A stretch of 64,000 nt of DNA from Tamarix chinensis (lineage: Eukaryota; Streptophyta; Magnoliopsida; Caryophyllales; Tamaricaceae): contig CM060177.1 of NCBI GenBank assembly GCA_030549775.1, positions 88,701,236 through 88,765,235 on the forward strand, written 5' to 3'. Each line of letters starts with the position of its first letter. Within the stretch, counting starts at the first letter, position 1. The translations under genes and the position numbers were made by a program. Shown here one piece after another: positions 23,080 through 36,684 of this stretch. The notes under the pieces are model-generated. The model saw only the letters and a program-made list of their open reading frames with translations. It was not told where the DNA came from and searched no databases.

Positions 23080-24490
23080 TAGAGCCGACAAATATTGACC
23101 TGACCCATCCGACCCAACTCGACTCGACATGACCTAATAAATTCATTAACCTGACCTGATCTGAAACTTACTCGACTTGATGCTGACCCAAATATAAGAA
23201 ACCCAACCTGCCCCAACTCAACCCGTAACCTGACAACAACCCTACCAGTTACCAACCCGACCTACTATCAACCCGACCCGATATGACTTGAGTCGACAAA
23301 ACCGAATTTAATATTAGTTAGTTATAATAATAAAAAAGTACACATATCTCATTATTTATTTAAAGCTTTTAAATATATATTATTATTTTAATTTTATTCA
23401 TTTTTCTTCCTTTTATTGTGAATTATTTATTCATCAATGATATTCTAATTTTACTGATTTTTTCACATATAAACACTATATTATAAAGCTATAATAATAA
23501 ACAAGAGCAATTAATAACATATTATTAATCACATACTTACATGAAGTTAAACTTAATGCTTACTTATAATGTTAATGATTTAGATTAATTTTGGTGGTCA
23601 ATTTCCGATTCAACCCAAATCTAAAGTGATTCGATCTAGGACTAGCTCGACCCAAACCAAACCCAACCTGTCAAAACCTAAAAGATCGGATTTGTGAAGT
23701 TAACCAAACTTGACTCGTTAAATTAACTCGAATACGAAACCACCATAATAGAAGATTTTTCGGCCCAATCCCGACCCAATAAGGATATAAATGGGACGAG
23801 TAAGCCCATACCATGATCCATATCTATACCCATACGCAAATTAGTACCCATACTAAAATGGGTATCCACTCTTATGTTCATATACGTATTTATTGGATAT
23901 CTATTACCCGACGAATAATCCGTTTACCAATTAACGGATATTTTCTTGAGGATAAATCCATTTAGAGTTAAGCCAAATAATAATTTTAATTATAATTTAT
24001 ACTATATTTATTTTAAAATTAAGGGTAAAAAGGTAATTATATATCGGATAAATGGGTATCAATATGGATAAGGGTATGGATATTGATAACCTACACCCGT
24101 ATCTAATGGGTATTTTTTCAATCATTCATATCCATTTTTCCATATTTGTTTAAATATTTGATGAATAAAATCTATTATGTTTTGGATGAAATCTGCCTTA
24201 TTTACATCCATAGATCCAACCTGACTTGACAAGCTAACCTAAAATAATACGAACCTGAACCCAAAATGACCCAAACCTAAACCCGACCTAATACAATCTT
24301 GACCTAAAATGACCCAAACCAAAACCCAACCTAACCTGAATAATAAGGCAACCTAAAATGTCCTAAACTCAAAATGATCCGACTCGACCCACAACTAACC
24401 CCCAAAGGAGAATGAATTGCAAACAACCTAGCTAGAGAATGACCCAACCCGCTATAACCCGGCTCGAACCTGACCTAATTGCCACCTATA
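23080..24490. mobile_element. Non-autonomous hAT transposon
   Basis: The element is 1411 bp and flanked by the perfect 8-bp target duplication CTTATAAC (23072-23079 and 24491-24498), the length typical of hAT. The left end TAGAGCCGACAAATATTGACC matches in inverted form the right end, whose reverse complement starts TATAGGTGGCAATTAGGTC. Both ends are followed by long degenerate arrays of GACCCRACCCGA-type units, seen at 23097-23310, 23590-23790 and 24200-24470. The centre (23790-24180) holds a second repetitive theme of 'ATGGGTATCC' and 'GGATA' words. No transposase is present. It sits exactly at the primer-binding-site/LTR boundary of element A. Confidence 0.9.
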
Positions 24491-24492
24491 CT

Positions 24493-27325
24493 TATAACAC
24501 TAAAAATTTTACTATATTTATATTTTTAATTATTATGGAAGCTAATATAAAATATTTGGGTGTTACTATTGTACTTAATACAACTTTAGTTTACCATACC
24601 ATTCTCATATTAAGTACAAGGCAATATTTTAATGAATTTAAACAAGATAACAAGAAAAATAGAGGGATTTCATAAACATAGATAATAGTTTGGAGATAAA
24701 ACTCTGAGCACAAAGATAATAGAAATATAACAAAGGGAGTCTTATGAAACTAAGATTACATAAGTTATTAGGAAAAAAAATTCTAGCTACAAAATAACTC
24801 AAACTCTGTGCCTAAACTTATAAAAATAAGTCACTCCTCCTTAATAAGTGCATCAAATTCATCAAAGAAAACATTAGAAACCTAAATATATCCATAAATG
24901 AGATATTCATTTATGGGAATGAGCAAAACCCATATAAATGATGGTCAATACTCATGTATTGAGTAAAGTAACAATTTATGTCAATAGTTAAAGACATGCA
25001 CAATACTTAGGGATACATGAACGAAATACTATATGTGCACGCTATTCATATTGAGAGATGACTTAAGATTACAACTATATTAAAGTTCATACTTAGGTGT
25101 CCATGTAATTCCATTTAATTAAACACATAGAAAATAGGAAATTGCCTATAACAAAAACTCTCCTCTTTCCTCAGTAAATGAGAGAAATATAGTCAACCTC
25201 AATGAAACTTTCACATCTAGGGTAAAACATGGGAACCACAAAACTTGACTCCTAATCCATAAGTATGATTCCCTTATAAGTCGGTGGAGCATGTAATATA
25301 GGGTTGATCTAAGGTCACATTGATTATCACAACAACTAGGAAGTACATAGGTACCGCAACAGCCTGATAAAAGATATAAGTGAAAAAGGATGGTCCTAAC
25401 TCGCATGATCTTCCAATTTAATTATTATTATTATTATAAAATAAGCTAGTTAATAAACACTTTACACATAAACATGCAGTACTTGATTTAAGTTATCTAA
25501 TATTACCATTGTCTTAAAACTTGGAAAGTTGCTTATATTCTTATGACAAGGATCTTTGATTATCATGAACTTATTATAACAATTGTGTTTATTAAAAGCA
25601 ACTACAATTGCACATGGTTAATGACATCAATCATGTAAATAATATATGAAGTAATGAAGAGGTATAAGAAGGCATAATATGCACAATGGGGAACGTTATG
25701 CAAATATAAAGTTTATAACACACTCACAACACCCTAATTTACAAATAACTCATAAACCCATCAATAAAACTCATCAGATCACCAAATTTACTCCAATATA
25801 TTATTATAAACATCATATCCAAAAATCATAAGTTAAGTCTATTATTTTGTACATAAAATACCCATCATGCCCTTTGGGTTTTTAGGTCCATTTTAAGCCA
25901 TTTTTGCATATTTTTTATACTTATATTAACCATTATCAATCCAAACTATACACATAATACACTTATCATATTTTCTACCTAAAAACACTTTCACAATCCC
26001 AATTCACCATAATTATGTCAAAATGATCCTAATACCCCCTATTCATCCTAAGCACCTCAAAAACTTCTATTTAACAGTACTTATTACATACTCAACCAAA
26101 CTTTAATTTTTTATATGAAATTTAACATCAAAGAATCAAGGGTTAAAATAGCCTAATTATTTCCCCATAAAATTCATAAATTGAAAAATTAATACCCTCA
26201 ACCAAACTCATAACAACTCCATATTTTCTGATAATTCCAACACTTTCAACTTCAACACATTTTTACAACAATGAAAACAACAACAACAACAATAATCATA
26301 CATCATATCCAAATCTACTCTACCATAACTTATTTAAACAAAGCCCTCCATCATACTTGGAATTTAATGACAAGGCCTATCAATTTTTAATATATAGTAA
26401 TATCTTATGAAATTATACCTATGCATATAATCACATTTTTTAACAAGTAATATATACATGTAAATTGAAATGAAAACTAAAAATGATTTGTATAAAAATA
26501 TGCTATCATAGAATTTTCTAAGAAAACAACACATATCATTTAATAGGCCCTATTCTAAAGACATGTATCCTTATAATAAAGCAACTTTGATCTCTAACAA
26601 AGAAAAATAACAATCATATACACACCTTATTCCAAGGTTGTATGATCACCTAAAAGTAAGGAAAGGCAATAGGTTAGCATGTGTAGACAAAGAAAGGAAA
26701 GGTAAGTCAAAAGAGGAAGAATATGAAGACAACTGATGGAAGAATTAGGTGTGGTTGAGGTTGGCTTTACCGCTTGAGGCTTTAGTGTTTTGTGGGGAAA
26801 CTTATGTGAGCTACACATGTTCCAAAATGGGGAAGAAACATGAGCCTTAGATGTAGTAAAGGGATTATGACACTAAGTAATCATGTCATGGGGATAAGGG
26901 TTGCATGTGGTATTCATGTTAGGTGGTGTAAGTGACAGTGGTTGTGTGAGATGTTAGTGAGGATGGTGGTGTGGCTGCATGCGATGTGTACAAAGGTAGT
27001 GGTGGTGTGGTGTAGGTTAGTTATAGAACAAGAAGATAAAGTTGATGAAGTTCGAATGAAAACAATAGCAAACTAGGTAAAAGAATAAATGGAGTCTTGG
27101 GGGAGAGTTTGTGTTTAAAGGGAAGGGGGACATATCTTTAATTTTGGGTTTGAAAAACATGATAGAAGGTGAAAGGAGGGGAGAGTGTATGGTGCTTGGT
27201 TGCGTGGAGTTGATGTTGCATGATATGGGATAGGTAAGGAAAACTCAGGTGACAACATAAGAAGGAAACTGAAATGAATAAAGAATCACCCAAAAGTTAA
27301 GATGGATAAAATTTGGCATACTACA
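24493..27325 (-). repeat. Element A 5' LTR (reverse orientation)
   Basis: The sequence matches 266-1453 and the LTR of element C at its start (aligned blocks 'GGGTGTTACTATTGTACT', 'GTTTGGAGATAAAACTCTGA'). It ends in TTTGGCATACTACA at 27325, a decayed form of the GGGGTATTACA terminus. No gene is supported: the frames at 25146-25406 and 26627-26818 lack any protein character. The stretch at 26860-27240 is G-rich with GTGGT words, as in element C's LTR at 49020-49330. Confidence 0.65.
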
Positions 27326-28044
27326 GTGTGAGTAAGAAATAATTCAATATATGACATTGAAAAGGAGACAGCCAGGATCAAAGAAAAAACATACTCATAT
27401 TAATGAAAAGATTATGTTCACATTATCATAGCGTATTAAAGAAATAGACAAATATAATGGGAAAAATGATGATAAGAAAAGGGTATCAATTAACCAAGAT
27501 AAAAGGTGGAAGATTAACAATAAGTAAGCTTACCACAATAAGAGAGCAACAACAATGAGACATAACCACTATAGGTAAGTAACTCTAAGGATATTAAAAA
27601 CTACAATAAGGAGGAGTAATATTGAGAAAGGAACATTTGATAATAGTTGGGGAAAATATGTAAGAAAAAAACTCAAGAAATGTGAAATCCTAACAAGGAA
27701 AGGAGTTGTTAAATGGAATTAACACAAAGGAAAATAGTAGTAACAAGAAAGTAATTGTAATGAAGTAATATCACCTACAAAATTAATCACAGGGAAAAAC
27801 AAGAAGTGATACATATTAAGTAAGATAAAAAAAGGGATGGAAATATTCATTACATGCCACAACATCATGCAAACTTAAAATCAAGTATACAAATCAAGAC
27901 ATACACCCCATATACTCCATACCCTTTCCTCACTTGGTGACTTTCAAGGTTTCAAGATCAATCCTTTTTTACATAATCCAATGAAAACCTTTCTTTAAAA
28001 ATATTTTAACAAAAGAATTAGGAAAACCAATTTTGATCCCACTT
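27326..28044 (-). other. Leader and primer-binding site of reverse element E
   Basis: The end of this stretch (27900-28044) follows the same pattern as the leader of element C before its LTR: a 'CCTTTCCTCACT' word, a T-rich run, and then TTTTGATCCCACTTTGTAACACCC, read as a decayed primer-binding site followed by the LTR start. No coding sequence is seen from 27326 to 27900; it is AT-rich with GA-rich patches. Only the leader of this element survives here. Confidence 0.45.
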
Positions 28045-29850
28045 TGTAACACCCTCATTTTCAATACAAGTACGCATGGAAAATATAAGATGAAAAGATA
28101 TATAATAAGGGGATTACTACACCACCAAGTATAAATAGACATTTTTGTCCCACTTAAACTTAATGCTAAGGCTAATTGAAACAAGAAAACACAAAAAAAT
28201 TTATTAACTCAAGTAAAAGGAAAATATATTAATGTCGAGTAAAATCAAGAGAACTTAAATTGAAAGAAAGAAGGGAAATATAAATGTTCATTTCAACCAA
28301 AAAGAATGAAAATAGTTAATTGAAGTCAATCATGGAAAATGAATTTTGAAAATGCCCGCCACTCTCACATGTACCCATTATTCATGTATAGTTTTATACT
28401 CAATTTAAACTAGGTCATCTATTCACCATCGTAATAGATAGTCACAATCCTATTTAAAATACGTAAGAAGTTAGCTAGATAAACAACTAAGTAACATGTA
28501 AGTATACAAGAATAGTATAATATGTAAGTAAATATATGTACATACACACATAATCATATAAGGAAACCAAAAGGAAAAAAAAGGAAAAAAAGTAAGAAAA
28601 AGGACATCTAATTATGAATTTTTACTTTAAGTGATCATGAAACCTAATTATTAAGGTAGAAAATTCAACCAAGGGGTCACTTCACAAACCAATGTTTAAT
28701 GACCTGCCACTAACCATAAGAGGATTACATTCAAGACTTGGGATATCCCAATAAACATTATCAAAAGGAAAAAGAAAATTTTGAATATATTCCATCACCA
28801 CATTGATCATCTTCTCCTTAAGTATTGACACTCCCTAATAAGGTTCATAGAAGCTTGTAGAGTAGTAGACTAAGAGTGGTAACTAGCCACAACTAGAAAG
28901 AAAATAAATGAATAAATATCTACCGAAGAAAAACAAAATGCAATTATTGATCCCTAGATTTAAGAGGTCCACCTGAACAACCCAAATTTTACTTTATGTT
29001 TCACTTTACGTTAGCACATCTTATTGAGTATTGTAACAAATAGACATAAGTTAACACAATAATTCCAATTTCAACTAACTTTCCATATTATATAGCTTTT
29101 CATATAAGGTACCTTCCAACATTAGGTAACTAAACAAAAATATAATGATTCCAACATGAGGTAATCACTTTATTTCCTCATTTGCAAAAATTATCCAAGA
29201 CTAACACATTAAATCAAAATGGGGTAAACATAAGTTAAAACTAGTAAAAAAATTTAGGATTTAATTATATGCTAACATAATTTATCATGAAACATATCAT
29301 TCGGGAAACATATTTAAAATAATGACAACATCTTTATCACACCTCTAAAAATACAATTCTTACAGCAAATTAATGAATGACCCACATTTATATTAAATTC
29401 ATGGTAAAAATATCATCCTTAGATATTGCGCATCATAGAATCATAGATATCTTGGTAAGGTCATGTAATAAGACAAGACCATTTACATCATTTAGTTGAA
29501 AGAAATGTGCTTTATTAACAAAATCATATGGTTAGGATCAAAGATTTAATAAATAAAAAATATGAAATCATAACATGCAAATATATATATTTACATATCT
29601 TTACACATCCTTTCAACAATTGATTATTTTATACAAATCTCCACCCTATTTATAAGTAAATCTAGCCATAAAATCTTAAGATTCCAAATGAGGCACAAAA
29701 TCTTGAACCTCCATAAAATGCAAACTCTCCTCCCTCTTCCCCCATTTTCTTTGCAATCACAAACAACATGATAAACATAATTGAGCAAGAATTCCAAATT
29801 GACAAAATTATTTTCAAAAATTATTTTTATGGCCCTCATAAATTTGAATA
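28045..29850 (-). repeat. Reverse LTR of element E, first part
   Basis: It opens TGTAACACCCTC directly after the primer-binding-site-like motif. A short block at 29498-29580 (around 'TATGAAATCATA') matches 62531-62610, so the segment belongs to the same repeat as the end of the window. The right limit is approximate: similarity becomes unclear before the pararetroviral part begins. No gene is supported; minus-strand frames at 27969-28184 and 29624-29839 look random. Confidence 0.5.
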
Positions 29851-31479
29851 AAGAGCATGGTTCTTCAAATACTTCCTAAACCAATGCCAACAAATGCAAG
29901 AGGAAAATCATTGGTTCATAAAGGAAGAAAAATCCAAGTCTTATTCTTTATTTGGTTCAAAATCTATGTTAAACAAAATGATAATATCTTCCCCATCCAA
30001 AAGATTGGCCCAGTCACCACTAAAAAAAAAGGTATACTCATAAAGGCACTATAGAGTCTAATCATCCTCCTCTACAAAATATCAAGATGACTTTAGGTGA
30101 TAACTCAATCGAGTTAAAGCCTCTATGAATGCCAAAATAAGTTGATAAGGATAATATCAAAATAATCCTCCTACAAGAAACTATAAAAATATCTATCTTA
30201 ATAGCATTAGCTCCTAACTCTCATGAGTTGACAAACAAGTCCAAAAATCCATTCTTTTAGCTTTCCAAATGACTTATTTTGTTTCCTCTCCAACAAAGGT
30301 CATTGATAAAAAAATTCCTATCTTTAAACCCTTTTAACTTTCAAAATCTAATCAATTCTCAAAGCTATTAAATCTTAGCTTAGCAAGATTAATCCTTCCT
30401 CTTCTATTTCAAACCAGCCTCAAATCCTCAATACTCTTGAGAAACAATCTTGCATAAATACTCTTAGGATCACTTTAAATCTTCATCAAATAAATAATGA
30501 ACAAGAAGAAGGAGAAATAATTAGATCCGGAATCCATTTGAACAATACATATTTTAGGACCATAGTTCTGAAGTGTACAACCCCTAACCTTAGCCTTGAA
30601 ATTTGGTCAACCACACTATCTAACCAAACTATGAAGCATCCTCTCATTATGAGTGGAATATTAACATAGTATCATAATATAATATTGTAAATGTCCTCTA
30701 ACAAATGAATATGGATGTCTATAATTATAAAACCTAAATCAACTTGTTTGATAAGGCTACAAAAGAACTCTTGATTGTAGTTGTCTAACACAATGAATGG
30801 TGAGATTTCTATCTCACCCAAGATAAACAAACATCCATAATTGAGGCTATTCAAACAAATAAAGACGGTGACATTATCATCAAAAGTGGTGATGTTTGTC
30901 TAGAATTCTTTGTCTCCCTTGTCATTTCCATATCCCTTCACTTTGTTAGTGATCCTTCACTCCACAAAGACAAATATATTGACCTCCTTTGAAACCTGTA
31001 TTGTAAGAAATAAGAATTCTAGTGGTATAAAAAATATTTTCATTACTTATGTCATGCTTTGAGATGATTTAAATCAGCCTTTTTAGAAAGAAAAGTTCCT
31101 TACTGATCATCCTCCTCTCCTTAGAGAAAGAGTTAGAGACCAAATAAAATAAGTCCATGGTAACTAAATTCCTTACTCAAGGTTCACATATGGAGAAATC
31201 ATCATCCTTACCTAAAACAAAGAGGATAAGTTCTACCATGATATTAAGGTTAAAAAATGCCTCAAGTGGGAAATGAGGAAAACTAAACATGAGCTTAGCT
31301 CTTTTTATAAATAATTTGATATTTGATGCCCCAATAAAACTTCTAGCCTATATAATGGCTCTTGCAAAATAAGATCTTCCACTATAAAGTCAAGAAATAA
31401 ATCCTCAAAACATAGGACCCCCCCAAGAGTCACTTCCAAACTATAAAAATCCTAACCTTAAAAGATGTAATTTCTATAG

Positions 31480-31700
31480 TATTCTTCCTCTCCTAAACCA
31501 CCCAAAAAAATATATTACCTATAAAAAATGTGGAAGGAAAGGCCATATGAATAAACTTTAGAAAAAATATAGAATCTTCTTATTGAATCCTTTGACTCTA
31601 AATCTCAAGAAGAATAATATTCTAAAGTTGGTCTCTAGATTGATAAAATTACCTCACTAACTTCCTCCTCTTCCTTAAAATATGAACATGATGATCTTAT
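31480..31700 (+). pseudogene. Coat-protein-like zinc knuckle of the endogenous pararetrovirus
   Basis: A plus-strand frame contains 'KKCGRKGHMNKL', the centre of a CCHC zinc knuckle of the kind found at the C-terminus of caulimovirid coat proteins. The first Cys is replaced and the last Cys position is lost to a change or stop. The position upstream of RT agrees with the virus order. Confidence 0.55.
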
Positions 31701-32739
31701 GCAAATACATGTCCTTACAACAGAGAAAAAAATCATGGTTAAGGTTGTTCAACAAATTTATAATCTACTCAAGCAAAAGGAATACCTCAAAAGCCTTTGA
31801 GTCTCTTAAAGAAAATGAGCCTAAAAAGTCTTCCATCTAAGCTCCTAACTAAACAAAAAAGCACGTATAACCTTATGTCTATCCTCAAGTGACAAGAAAG
31901 ATCTAAACATTCTCTTCCCAAAATTCTTAAGCTCCAAAAATAAATTAAAAAATTTCAAAATTGAATTAAAATAACTCTATCCGAAACAAAAGAATGATAG
32001 CAACATCATCCAATTCTTTCTTTCAAAATATACTGCTGAATTCACAACTAATCTTAGTGGAAAAGATAAGGAAGATCTCAAAAATAAATCCTTCAAAGGT
32101 TCTCCTACCCCTACTAACTTTCTCAATGTCTTAAAAGAAATAACGTGTTAAAAATACATCATCAATACCACCCTCAAAATCTCTTATGATTATCCACTTG
32201 ATACCTATGTAACATATATGCTAATCTTAAATATATCAAACATGGTTTCATTCCAATACATACATACATATATATATATATTCTTTTACAAATAACTAAA
32301 GGATTTTCTATATCTAACAGTTCCAAACTCAACATTTCTAACAAATGCAAAACCAATGTAGTTATTTACAATAATCTCCAAATTAAATCAATTTATCTCT
32401 TAACAATTGATATTAGTCATAGTATCGAAATATGATTCTAAGCACACCCTTTATAAACCTAATTACTCCCTACCAATTTGATTATAATTGTATCAAATTC
32501 AAACCTAAGGGTATAAAAAATTTCTTATCCTTCCTTAAGATTCCTAAAACCAAGAATCTAAATATTCTTAAGGAAAATTTGATCTATCATAAACAACTAA
32601 ATCTTCTTGTCCAAAGAAGATAGAAATGCCTTCAATTTATTAAACAGTGTCTATATATCTCGAGAATCTAAGAATAGTTAGAATATAAATTAGCTAAATA
32701 AAAAAATTACTAGTGTACAAATTAAGCAAGATGTCTGTT

Positions 32740-34010
32740 ATGATCTCCCTGATGCATTATGGTCCAGAAAACAACATATTATTGACCTTCTTTACGAATA
32801 ATACTTTATAGAGAAAAATAATTTCACAAAATCTGGACCAATTCAAATGGATTATGAGTTTGAAAACCATTATCATGCTAAGGTTTCAGACTTACAAAAC
32901 AAAGGACATATCTCACAATCCTATCAACCATGTATTATGTTACATTCTATGTCAACAAACCATCTAAAATAGAATGAGGCACACCTAGGCTTATTATCAA
33001 CCACAAGCCTTTAAACACAAAATTCAAATGGAAATGTTAACCCATACCAAAAAAATGAGATCTACTCCAAAATCTTCATTCAGAGCTTATTGTTTCAAAG
33101 TTTGAAGTGAAGTTAGGATTCTGGAAGATTCAAATTTCTTCAAAAGATTGATACAAATAGCCTTCATTGTCCCTTCGATCAATAATAATGGAATATAATG
33201 CTGTTTAAACTAAAAAAAATTCCCCTTCTATATTCCAAAAGATTATGAATGATATTTTTAACTTATATTCCAATATTTGAATTGTTTATATTGGTGACGT
33301 CCTTTAATTTTCATACTCAATTGACCATCATTTTAAGCATCTCAAAGCATTTATTTCTATTATCAAAAGGAATGGTTTAGTAGTCTCAACATCAAAGATA
33401 TTTCTCTTCTAAATGTGTATTTGATTTGTTATTCATTATATCTTCCATGATATCATTACCCCAATTGAGAGATATTTAGCCTTATCATCCAAATTCCCAT
33501 AAATAAATAAATGAAACTCCAATACAAAGACTTTTAGGTAGTCTTAACTATGTCCTTAATTTCTAACCTAATATTAATCATATTGCCAAACCCCTCTATG
33601 ACCAATTAAATAAAAATCACACCCTTTTAACTTTGTAACAAACAAAAACCATCATATATCTTAAGACATGGGTAAAATAAATACCATGCATTCATCTCGT
33701 TGATTAAAAACTCCCAAAGGTTCTGGAGACAGATGTCTCCGAAATAGGTCGTGGTGGAATTCTCAAATAAGTTAACAACAAAAATAGAACAAATAATCTA
33801 ATTCAATTCACCTCTACTGGAATGACGCCTAGAAAATAAATAATCCAATTCAATTCACCCCAAGCCGAATGACACCTAGAAAAAAAATACTCCACTATAA
33901 AAAATAAATAAATCTTCTCCATAGTTCTTTACATTCAGAAATTCCAATGACACCTCCTTAATCAACTTTTTTTCTTCCTAAGAATAGATTGTAAATTAAA
34001 ACAAAGGCAT
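32740..34010 (+). pseudogene. RT-RNase H remnant of the endogenous pararetrovirus
   Basis: Readable plus-strand segments occur in family order. 'GPIQMDYEFENHY' near 32840 is the RT start, and a kinked palm region lies near 33100-33180. The catalytic motif near 33286 reads YIGD rather than YIDD, so a metal-binding Asp is Gly. The connection domain lies near 33300-33600. The RNase H first block near 33726 keeps its Asp and is followed by a Gly-Gly-Ile turn. Stops are frequent and at least several frame changes are required. No function is possible. Confidence 0.7.
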
Positions 34011-35699
34011 GTAATAGGATGTGCAAAATATTGCTTCAAAGAAGTTTTTTATAAGATGGAAAATCATTTTATCTATTTTTTATTTTGATATTGAGTTCCT
34101 AACTAAGAATTTCTCCAAAAATAAGAACTAACATGCCACCAAGACAAACAACTTGCTACTTTAAACTCTCACATATAGACTCCAATTAAGTCATGGTATG
34201 AAACTACTATCAAGGATGAAGAAGGAGCCTCTTCCTCATAAATCTGTAAAGAAAAAATCCAAGGAGATATGCAAAGTTGGGTTGTCACCCTTACAAACTG
34301 CCCATAATCACTTTTGAAACTTCAACAAATTATTCAAACGGTGCCACCACCAATAGGTAAAACATCTTCCTCTATGTTAAAACTAGAGAAAGGTTCCTCC
34401 TTACAAAACCCCTCTTATATATTCAAAACCTTCTTCTTCTTAAAATTTAATAATTCTTTCACCACCCTTTTCACAATAAAAAGGTTGTCAGAATACTAAG
34501 TGTTTTTCAAAAGCCTCCATTTTCAAATTATTATGATTATTGAAGAAGGATTATTTCTTTTTCATCCTAGCCCTCTCCAAACTCTCCAAAAAATGTTTTT
34601 TGAATGGTTTTATAAACCATGGGATTTACTTAAACCTCATCCATACTATATGGTCATATTAGAAAATACTGGCTCAACTTTCTTCAAACACTTTACATAT
34701 AAATATACCCTTATAAGCTAGCATACTCCACTTGTAGAGTGCACAATGTTTTGCATTCCTTAAATTGAGGAAAGGACATTGTTTGTCCCAAATTACTCCC
34801 TGAATCATATAAAACCTCACGAAACTTCTTTATACCTTATAGTTTTAAGGATTATCAATAGGCCTGGTACAATAATTTCTTTATCTAAAATAATTAAAGA
34901 AATCATTCATGGCATATATATATATTTTAAAGTTTACAACTGCACATCCCCCTATATGCTTCATCAAATGATGGAAAATTTTTTATCCTTACCCTAAATT
35001 CTACCCCTTCAAGTCAAAGAAGCCCTTGCCTATTTTACTAAACTTTTCCAAGCCACTCCTAAGGACAAAAAATTCCAACCATTTTTTCATTTATGCACAA
35101 GATTATTTTGTCATTGGGTCTTAGGATAGGAAGTTTACTAACAAACTCTTGACAAAATACCAAGCATTGTTTAATGATTTAAGGTCAAACAGTGGAATAA
35201 ATTCCAAGATTCTAAGAAATATCCAAATATGTGTCCAAACATGGGCCACAATCCAAACACTATAAAACCAATCTATCAGGTACCACTACAAACATACACG
35301 GTCCAAACACAATTCTATCTTCCTAAACCAAATACTCTACCTATTCATCTTTGTCTAAACTACCAATAGATTATGTTGATGGAAATGAAGATGACTATTA
35401 TTGTACCCTACCCTAAATAACATTTGATAAAAAGAAAAGAAAATTGAATTAAAGAAATCACTACCAATAAAACTTATAAAACCAAAAGTTTTTGCCACAA
35501 AATAATGAAATTGATTGACTATAAAATCATGGCAGACAAAGCAAAGGTCATTTTAACAATTATTGTGCCATCCTAAAAAATAAAAAAAGGCGAAGAACTC
35601 TTAGACTTACAATGAAAAAAAATGACAATAATATCATTATTATGTCTCATGCATCAAACTTATAAACTAAGGACTTGAAGAAGGGGGCACAATTTTTTT

Positions 35700-36042
35700 C
35701 TAGAAAATTCTTCTTATTAGTTTTCCCTCACAAATAATTTTCTCTTATATTTTCCTCTTGGAAATTATTTCATAGCTCATAAGTTGAGCAATATCAAATC
35801 TACTTTAGGTTTCCAAATTCAAGATTTTTTATAATTTTCTTCTTCAAACAATAAATGTAAGTCTCAAAATTTATGTCTTTCTAAATTCAAGTTGTTATAT
35901 TCAATGCAAATTTATTCCTTTATTTTATAATCTTCTCTTCTACCAATCCATTCTTATCTTCTTTTCTATATTTTCTACTTTCCCCTATTATAGTATAAGG
36001 GGTTTACCTTTATAATATGTTTGTTTTTTTTTTTGTGTGTGT
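35700..36042. other. AT-rich spacer, no feature
   Basis: The stretch is T-rich with a (GT)n run at 36035-36045. It may contain the non-coding end of the pararetroviral segment, but nothing specific is recognisable. Confidence 0.4.
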
Positions 36043-36599
36043 GTGTATCCAATGAGAACTAGCTCTCTTAGTGAGAACTAGGAACTAGTACTCTGAGTTG
36101 AAAAAACTAACCAGTAGGTTTGGGAACCTATTGTTAGTAGGTAGAGGAAACTATTGTAAGAAGTTTTAAGATACTATAATATTTGAATGTTAGAAAAATT
36201 AAAACAAATAATGGTATTTTTGTAAATATTATTTTTTTATATTTCATCTTTGGAAATTACCCACCGTAGGTGGTGGAAAAACCCATTATAAATCTCTCAA
36301 AAAACTATAGATTTTGAGTCTTTGAAAAAAAAAAATGGTGACATTTTTGTAAATATTAGATATTTATATTTAAAGTTAAAAAACTACCTATAGTAGGTGG
36401 GTAAAACTATCTCTACGAGGTGAAGGAAACTACTATAAGTTTTTCAGAAATCTATACTATTTGAGAGTCAAAAAAATAATTGACATTTTTGTAAATATTA
36501 GATATTTATGTTTTAACTTAGAAAACTATCCACATTAGGTGGTGGAAACTACTATAAGTATTTTAGAAAAAATATGGTGGTTCTCACTAGATATACCCT
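36043..36599. mobile_element. Small inverted-repeat element with internal tandem repeats (candidate)
   Basis: The left end GTGTATCCAATGAGAACTAG (36043-36062) matches in inverted form the right end, which reads TGGTTCTCACTAGATATACCC at 36578-36598. The interior holds about three tandem copies of a 127-142-bp unit, marked by TTTTTGTAAATATT at 36217, 36344 and 36486 and by 'GTAGGTGG' or 'TTAGGTGG' words. There is no coding frame. The low-complexity flanks hide any target duplication, so class assignment is open. Confidence 0.6.
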
Positions 36600-36684
36600 A
36601 TATATATGGAAAGTTAATATTTTATAGAATAATTTCTTATAGTAATAGGAGATCCACCAAACACAGAGAAAACTTCTAAATAGA

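Larger units (their letters stand above)
29850..35700 (+). pseudogene. Endogenous pararetrovirus (Caulimoviridae-like), degenerate
   Basis: A plus-strand segment holds, in order, pieces like those of plant pararetroviruses: a possible N-terminal/movement-protein region (about 30000-31000, weakest), a coat-protein-like zinc knuckle (about 31510-31560), and RT plus RNase H (about 32740-34010). The last is closer to Caulimoviridae than to LTR retrotransposons: RT is followed directly by RNase H with no integrase, and no LTR flanks it. Dozens of stops and frame shifts break every part, and base composition is as AT-rich as the surroundings, so the insertion is old and cannot encode a virus. Such copies arise by accidental integration of viral DNA and can feed small-RNA silencing; that role is inference here. 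The left and right limits are estimated from loss of coding character. Confidence 0.7.

Noticed and set aside
32432..34997. Separate small plus-strand genes of 61-73 codons
   Set aside because: They are open pieces of the degenerate pararetroviral segment or random frames in it, without own start context.
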